57,132 nt of DNA from Bacteroidaceae bacterium (lineage in GTDB: Bacteria; Bacteroidota; Bacteroidia; Bacteroidales; Bacteroidaceae). Below, one piece after another: positions 52,018 through 57,132 of this stretch. The notes under the pieces are model-generated. The model did not search any database. It had not been told where the DNA came from and worked only from the letters and a program-made list of their open reading frames with translations. The first letter of the stretch is position 1. Each line of letters begins with the position of its first letter. A program made the translations under genes and the position numbers. The stretch is from positions 1 through 57,132 of the forward strand of contig JAKSJD010000013.1 in assembly GCA_024398435.1 (NCBI GenBank), read 5' to 3'.

Positions 52018-52105
52018 CGAAAAAAAAACGATAACGATAACGTTAACCAACAACTTTTTTACGAATTGACAGCAAATGGTACAAATTTTCAAGGTTCAAG
52101 GGTCT

Positions 52106-52138
52106 ATAAAAAGCCGACACACTTGATGTGTGCCGACT
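52106..52138 (-). terminator. Terminator downstream of the PIN-like gene (GTCGGCACAC type)
   Basis: Minus-strand AGTCGGCACACA, loop TCAA, GTGTGTCGGCT, then TTTTTAT. It lies about 120 bases past the PIN-like stop at 52257; the intervening DNA (52139-52256) shows no gene. Confidence 0.75.
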
Positions 52139-52256
52139 CCCAATTCAATATTATGAAGTAAGTCTCGTCTCACGACGAAATAGTGAAAAAATTATCAAAT
52201 ATTATTTTATTGTCGAATCAGGTACCTGAGTCTTGAACCGAGTCAATCCACTTTTT

Positions 52257-53615
52257 TCACCACTCAATCAACAACAATGGCCAAAATTGGTATTCTTTAT
52301 CCCCTGCCAATATCATAATATTCCATTTATGAAAATTAGTCTGAAATTTGACAGTCTTTATAATTTCTGTATCGCGAGTTGCATATTTGTCTTCAACCTC
52401 TTTCGTAAAAACATCGATAATATCACCATGCAACAAACTCTTGCACAAATTAAAGAAGTGCTCTAACTCAAAATAATCTAAACCATTTCTACGAGATATA
52501 TCCACATAAAAATATGACATATTAGTTTTCTCAGGAACAAAGACGGTTCCACAGAAACGATATAGTCCAAATATTGGAGACGGCAATTCAACTATATTGT
52601 GTCTATTTTCATCAACATTTATTGGCAGATGGCATTGGGGTATTATACATCTAGCGATGTAGCTTAATGAATACCCATACTTATACTCCGATTTCAAACA
52701 AGATTCAAGATTATCTAATCTGCATATTTTTGTCGGAATATTTCGGGCGGCATAAATTAGCTGCGCCTTCTTTATAACCCCTTCATCATTTGTCACCAAC
52801 ATATCACAATATGATGCATAATATGCATGTATCGCATCAGTGATAATATTTACCATTGATTTTTTTTTGTCTCTACTATATCCATTTAACGCTAATGCTA
52901 CATATTCCGCTATGAATACACTTTCATCATTATTGAAATTACTTTTTTCTATTGCGCTTTTTAATATTTTAGAAATATCTTTTTTCTCATCATTAGCATA
53001 CAATTGCTTAAGTTGTTGACTTCGTTGATTAACCGGCAACCTATTAATATGGCTTAATGCTTTGTCCAATTCAGATGTTCTAATAGATTTAAGTACTATT
53101 GACTCCATATGTTCATCTGTAAGAATTGTGGATAACGTTTGTAAAAGCACGCTTAACCATTGATTGCAATTCTTTGATTCACAGTCATTAGTATTTGATA
53201 GCAGATTAGGAAAAGGTATTTCTCCTATGACATTCATACAAAAATTATATAATTCATCTCCCAACAATTGCCTTAAATATTGACATACGAGCTTCGGTTC
53301 GAAACCTTTATTAAACAATTCTATAAAAATATTATCATTACAAAACAATCTTTCAGGTGAAATTTTGCGCATATACATAGTATTGTTTGAGCAATCAAAA
53401 TCCAGATAGTGTTGACCACAAATTTGCGAAATTGTAGCTATGTCTTGTTTATACTTTTCTGTATTGGCATTTGACCTTTTGAGATCCAGAATATGAGCTT
53501 TAGAATAAGAGAATATGAAATAATCTTTATATTGTATTAACGCATCGTATTCCGTCTTATATCTTTCTGATTTTAAATATGACACTATATTTTCATCCAA
53601 ATATATTGTTAACAT
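52257..53615 (-). CDS. PIN-like nuclease-fold protein beside restriction enzyme
   Basis: A 452-residue protein, AT-rich and Lys/Asn/Ile-rich unlike the housekeeping genes. It opens MLTIYLDENIVSYLK (Asp7, Glu8), has FSYSKAHILDLKR (Ser38, His41, Asp44) and later SYCDMLVTNDEGVIKKA (Asp271, Asp277). That order of acidic residues on strand ends is what PIN-like metal-dependent nucleases show. I cannot assign a named family, and the last ~150 residues (after about 300) have no match I know. It lies 33 bases downstream of the restriction-methylation gene on the same strand, so it is very likely part of the same operon. A nuclease or toxin role in defence is inferred. Confidence 0.72.
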   Translation of the reverse strand: MLTIYLDENIVSYLKSERYKTEYDALIQYKDYFIFSYSKAHILDLKRSNANTEKYKQDIATISQICGQHYLDFDCSNNTMYMRKISPERLFCNDNIFIELFNKGFEPKLVCQYLRQLLGDELYNFCMNVIGEIPFPNLLSNTNDCESKNCNQWLSVLLQTLSTILTDEHMESIVLKSIRTSELDKALSHINRLPVNQRSQQLKQLYANDEKKDISKILKSAIEKSNFNNDESVFIAEYVALALNGYSRDKKKSMVNIITDAIHAYYASYCDMLVTNDEGVIKKAQLIYAARNIPTKICRLDNLESCLKSEYKYGYSLSYIARCIIPQCHLPINVDENRHNIVELPSPIFGLYRFCGTVFVPEKTNMSYFYVDISRRNGLDYFELEHFFNLCKSLLHGDIIDVFTKEVEDKYATRDTEIIKTVKFQTNFHKWNIMILAGDKEYQFWPLLLIEW

Positions 53616-53648
53616 AATAAATTGATTGTTACATTCATAAACTATAGA

Positions 53649-56600
53649 TTATGATTTTCCTTCTACTATTTTGATTTCTTCTTCTGTGAGACCATATAAT
53701 TGATATACACGACTGTTGATTTCCTCTTCGGTAGATTCAATCTGATTACGTATCTCCATACATTTCTGTTGGCTGTTTAAGAAATAGTCCTCCCATTCAT
53801 CTTGCTGACTAAGTGTAAGACGGACCTTCTGTTTTTTCAACTCTTTCTTCAATTCTGCAAAATCCAACATGTCAAATTCTGCTAAAGCCGCACTGACTTT
53901 CTCTATTCCTAAATTCTCTTGAATGCGCCTAACGAATCTTGCTCTCTGTTTCTGAAGGTCGGAATTGAGGTTCAGCATCTTGTCTGCAAGTGCCGACAAA
54001 TCGGATGAATCAGATAAATCAGGGATTGGAATTTGTTCGAAATACTGTGGTTTCACTTCGATATATCCGCCATTACGCACAACGCAAATACTTGTAAGGA
54101 AAAACCAAACAATGCGGGAATTGAGAACGCATAGCAATGATTTGCTTTCTGTTGGAAGCATACATGCCGGTGCTGAGATTATGGTTCCCGTTGTATCAAA
54201 ACTAAATTTGCCCTTATTCTGCAAGTTACCCCAAATGATTTTAGGTTGATAGAATAGATTATGATACGCACAATTTCTCAAATTGTAAGGTGTATTGCCT
54301 TTATCATATCTGGCGCTCAACTTTGGTTCGAAAGCCTCCAAGTGTCCCTTTATTGCAGGATATTCGTCAATATTAATTGCTGGTATATCATCATAACCAT
54401 TGTGAGTGCAAATTAGATATTTTTCAATTGGGATATTACTCCACTGACATAAGTCTTTTCCTTCATACACACTCTTTATGATTTCAGCTGACTTGGCATC
54501 GACAGAAATAATTCTCTCTTTTGTAGGGCCGTCAACAATGAAAGCTTCATTTAAAGCAGTCTTTACTCCATAATAACTTTTTCCATATACATTTCTGATT
54601 GGTTTAAATGTGGAAATCTTCTTCTTGATTGCAACGGCTTCCACCGGATGGAAACTCCAACTACTCGAATCCAACGAATCTTGCTCAACCATTGTGGTAT
54701 TCACGGCTGCTATCTCTACGTTTCCTTGCATTGAATGTGGAATCTTTATATATGGAAAGACATTGCCACTATTGTTTTGCTTGCTTAATATAAGAATTAT
54801 TGGATAGGTGGTAGCACCTTCAAAGATTTGGACTTCAGTAAAGTCCACGCATGTTTCAACCTTCGTCTTTTGAGAAATGTATTGTCGTAAATTTTGCCCA
54901 GCAGTCGTTTTATCGAATGTATTGGAAATGAATCCGAAGATTCCACTTGACTTCAATATGTTCATTCCATGATTATAAAAGTAGGAGAACAAATCGCCAT
55001 CAGGGGTATATACTTCATATGATTTTTTATAGTATTCTATTTCTTTTGCAGACAGCAACTCGGCCCGGACATACGGAGGATTGCCGATAACTACATCAAA
55101 TCCACCATTGATAAAGACTTGTGGGAATTCAGCTTGCCAATCGAAGGCTTTTTCTCCTGCAACATCTGGGTCGGATATCAAAGAATTGCCACACTTGATA
55201 TTATTGTTTAATGACGACAATTTCCTATTTGGCTTAGCAGTACGAAGCCATAAAGACAAACGAGCAATTTCTACGCTTTCTTCGTTAATATCAACTCCGA
55301 ACAAATTGTTTTCGAGGATGGAGTTTTCTATATTTTGGAATACTATTTGTGAACCTGTAATTCGTGCTTGCATCTCATCTATTTTATGGTGTTCATCCAT
55401 CAAGAACCGCAGAGCGGCATTGAGAAAGGCACCGCTACCACATGCGGGATCGCAAATTGTGATGTGCAATAGCCATTCACGATAAGTATCCAAAAGCTCC
55501 AGCATCTTTTGCTTTGTAGCCTTCTGACGGTTGCGGTCATCAAGAAACTTCTCTTCTGCAATACCGAGTTCCGCCATCTTCTCGGAACAAAGCTTGCCTA
55601 CTGTGTTTTCAACTATATATTTTGTAATATACTGCGGAGTATAAAACACTCCATCTTTCTTGCGTTTCGAAACAGCTGGACCTTCACCCCTCTGAAGTTG
55701 GTTGGTCACATCCTCTATTTCTGTAAGGGAGTTTTCAAATATATGTCCAAGGATATTTACATCTACTTCGCTGACAAAATCATATTCACTCAATCGACGT
55801 GTGTGGGTTGCTAATAATTCGTCGGATATCGTGATACTATCCAGCACCTCGTCTGGCTTGAACATTCCACCGTTGTAGGCAAATATATCATATTCCTTCC
55901 CATGGAAACCCGTATCAAGATAGCCGAAATACTTGCGAATACGGCTATAAAGACTGATATTTTCATCCAAATCAAGTAGTTGTCGCCATTGGTCAATTAT
56001 TTTTACCATTGAATTGGGAGGCAACAATCCTTCGTCTTCTGCAAAGAAAATGAATAGCAGGCGGTCAAGCAACTTCTGGGTTTTCTTGAAAAGCAATATT
56101 TTCCATTCAGCAGTGCTATGCACCCCTTCTTCCGTCGTGTTGTTTTGCAATATATCATCAAACAATTCACGTTTGAAGGCAATATAGTCTTTATAGAGTT
56201 TATTGGTTATCTGTTCCTCGCTTGATACACTTTCACTCTTTATGGATTTAGGTAAGTTACGCTTTATGTTTTCATAACTGAGACACAACCATAATATGTC
56301 AAACTCCTCACGAGAAAGCGAAAACAAATTCCATTCTATATAATCAACGGCATTGTCTATGTAAAAACGTAGTTTCTGAAAGTTTGAGATAACTACATAT
56401 GTCGCATTTCTATGTTGGTTCTTGTAGCCAAATGCTTGACTCTCCACTTTGTCGATATCAGGCGTTTTCATATCTTTCAATTCTATTACGCCCACCACAT
56501 CATTATTCACGAGTATGGCACCATCCGACTTTTTTGAATCTTTCACATCTTTTTTCTCTCTAACAAGATTATATTCGGAATCTGGTTTTAGCGTATATCC

Positions 56601-56786
56601 AAGTATGTTTACAAAAAGGTCTCGGAGAAAGCCATCTTGAAACTCTTCTTCTTTTATCGTCTTGATGATATTCTGTCTTTGTACATCATGGAAATATGAA
56701 CAAAACTTTGAATATGCAACATCAAGTTCTTTGCTATTAAGCAAAGCAACATATTTGTTTAAGATGTTATTCTGAAATAATGCCAT
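53649..56786 (-). CDS. Type IIG-like restriction enzyme/DNA adenine methyltransferase
   Basis: A 1045-residue single-chain protein. N-terminal PD-(D/E)xK nuclease: Asp88, then GVIELKD with Glu102 and Lys104. A helical linker follows. The methyltransferase core has SAM motif DPACGSGAF (Asp446) and catalytic NPPY (569-572), typical of N6-adenine methylation. From about 740 a TaqI-like specificity domain (IKSVYEGKDLCQWSNI, NGGYIEVKPQYFEQIPIP) reads the DNA target, then a coiled-coil tail. So cutting, methylation and recognition lie in one polypeptide. A -7 box lies 25 bases before ATG. AT-rich codon use suggests horizontal transfer. The PIN-like gene follows in the same operon. Confidence 0.92.
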   Translation of the reverse strand: MALFQNNILNKYVALLNSKELDVAYSKFCSYFHDVQRQNIIKTIKEEEFQDGFLRDLFVNILGYTLKPDSEYNLVREKKDVKDSKKSDGAILVNNDVVGVIELKDMKTPDIDKVESQAFGYKNQHRNATYVVISNFQKLRFYIDNAVDYIEWNLFSLSREEFDILWLCLSYENIKRNLPKSIKSESVSSEEQITNKLYKDYIAFKRELFDDILQNNTTEEGVHSTAEWKILLFKKTQKLLDRLLFIFFAEDEGLLPPNSMVKIIDQWRQLLDLDENISLYSRIRKYFGYLDTGFHGKEYDIFAYNGGMFKPDEVLDSITISDELLATHTRRLSEYDFVSEVDVNILGHIFENSLTEIEDVTNQLQRGEGPAVSKRKKDGVFYTPQYITKYIVENTVGKLCSEKMAELGIAEEKFLDDRNRQKATKQKMLELLDTYREWLLHITICDPACGSGAFLNAALRFLMDEHHKIDEMQARITGSQIVFQNIENSILENNLFGVDINEESVEIARLSLWLRTAKPNRKLSSLNNNIKCGNSLISDPDVAGEKAFDWQAEFPQVFINGGFDVVIGNPPYVRAELLSAKEIEYYKKSYEVYTPDGDLFSYFYNHGMNILKSSGIFGFISNTFDKTTAGQNLRQYISQKTKVETCVDFTEVQIFEGATTYPIILILSKQNNSGNVFPYIKIPHSMQGNVEIAAVNTTMVEQDSLDSSSWSFHPVEAVAIKKKISTFKPIRNVYGKSYYGVKTALNEAFIVDGPTKERIISVDAKSAEIIKSVYEGKDLCQWSNIPIEKYLICTHNGYDDIPAINIDEYPAIKGHLEAFEPKLSARYDKGNTPYNLRNCAYHNLFYQPKIIWGNLQNKGKFSFDTTGTIISAPACMLPTESKSLLCVLNSRIVWFFLTSICVVRNGGYIEVKPQYFEQIPIPDLSDSSDLSALADKMLNLNSDLQKQRARFVRRIQENLGIEKVSAALAEFDMLDFAELKKELKKQKVRLTLSQQDEWEDYFLNSQQKCMEIRNQIESTEEEINSRVYQLYGLTEEEIKIVEGKS

Positions 56787-56810
56787 ATGAATTTGATTTG
56801 TTCTTGCCTA

Positions 56811-56818
56811 CAAATATA
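56811..56818 (-). promoter_or_regulatory. -7 element for restriction/PIN operon
   Basis: TATATTTG on the minus strand, 25 bases before ATG 56786. No TTTG at the usual distance. Confidence 0.55.
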
Positions 56819-57132
56819 CACAAATAATTAATAATGTGTAATGGAGAATGGAGAATTTCTTATTATTTTCAACTAATTGGATACATGAATGGGGCAAAAT
56901 GGTAAAGGGTGAACGAAAATGGGGAGTCTCATAGGGTGCTGCAAATATGAAATTGACAATTGACTTTTGACTTTTGATTCGCGAGGCATGGACATAGTTC
57001 AAACGAGTTTGACTCTGCTCATGCTTCGTTCGTCATTTGTCAGCCCCGAAAATGTATCAACAAAACCGAACTTCGAGCAAAAATTTTGACCAATATACCG
57101 ATTTGCACATATATAGAGTGCAAACGGTTGAT
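56819..57132. other. Gene-free right edge with heptad arrays and an inverted repeat
   Basis: No supported gene. Heptad arrays at 56836-56863 (GTGTAAT, GGAGAAT, GGAGAAT, TTCTTAT) and 56951-56978 (AATTGAC, AATTGAC, TTTTGAC, TTTTGAT). TTTGCAC (57102-57108) and GTGCAAA (57118-57124) form an inverted repeat around AT-rich DNA close to the window edge. Confidence 0.55.

Noticed and set aside
52210-52256. tRNA 3' fragment or attachment site (GGTTCAAG-like on minus strand)
   Set aside because: The flanking bases do not form a T-arm stem, and no integrase or CCA end is present.

Overview
The window reads as chromosomal DNA from a member of the Bacteroidota, most likely a Prevotella-like Bacteroidales. 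The evidence is the phylum promoter (TTTG, 19-21 bases, TAnnTTTG) in front of many genes, few recognisable Shine-Dalgarno sites, BspA-type leucine-rich-repeat surface proteins, a DUF4491-like segment, and secreted proteins whose C-termini look like type IX secretion (T9SS) sorting tails. I saw no rRNA, tRNA, CRISPR array or intact insertion sequence.

Layout. Positions 1-4138 (-) hold most of a huge secreted protein with repeated modules, cut by the window edge. From 4803 a rightward housekeeping block encodes PrmC, RecX, a ComF-type phosphoribosyltransferase and DusB (4803-7901). A second run follows: PyrE, an SRPBCC protein, ArgH, an aldo/keto reductase, a lipoprotein, a Wzx-type flippase and an acyltransferase (7997-14529). 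An intergenic stretch of nearly 1.2 kb (14530-15705) carries repeats, a candidate structured RNA and a strong promoter, then two lipoproteins sharing one leader. Next come an AsnC/Lrp regulator, a PagL-like lipid A deacylase, a second acyltransferase and RmlA (17277-21026). On the minus strand are an SGNH hydrolase and an HExxH protease (21101-24486), divergent from DPP-IV and PurD (25092-28553). Two membrane proteins and a GH43 enzyme follow. A minus-strand block holds a 3150-residue LamG/fibronectin-type protein and an M6 protease, with a 66-residue protein ending in six histidines encoded on the plus strand between them. Further right are an orphan ABC ATPase, a trans-4-hydroxy-L-proline dehydratase with its activase, a second BspA protein, and an AT-rich pair: a type IIG-like restriction-methylation enzyme followed by a PIN-like protein.

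Function. The flippase, the two acyltransferases, the PagL-like protein and RmlA point to making and decorating surface polysaccharide or lipid A. The proteases, DPP-IV, GH43, BspA and LamG proteins fit a secreted apparatus for capturing protein and glycan. Hydroxyproline dehydratase would let the cell use collagen- or plant-type hydroxyproline that such proteolysis could release. The pair at the right edge is a likely horizontally acquired defence locus.

Non-coding DNA. The intergenic regions are unusually patterned. Five regions hold degenerate tandem arrays with a 22-bp period but unrelated unit sequences. About ten hold arrays with a strict 7-bp period, again with different words. A G/C-run element occurs five times at or after gene 3' ends. 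Two terminator hairpin types are reused, a promoter cassette occurs twice (once orphaned), and one small element has terminal inverted repeats. The candidates most worth following up are the restriction/PIN pair, the structured RNA near 15.2-15.4 kb, and the 7-bp and 22-bp arrays.
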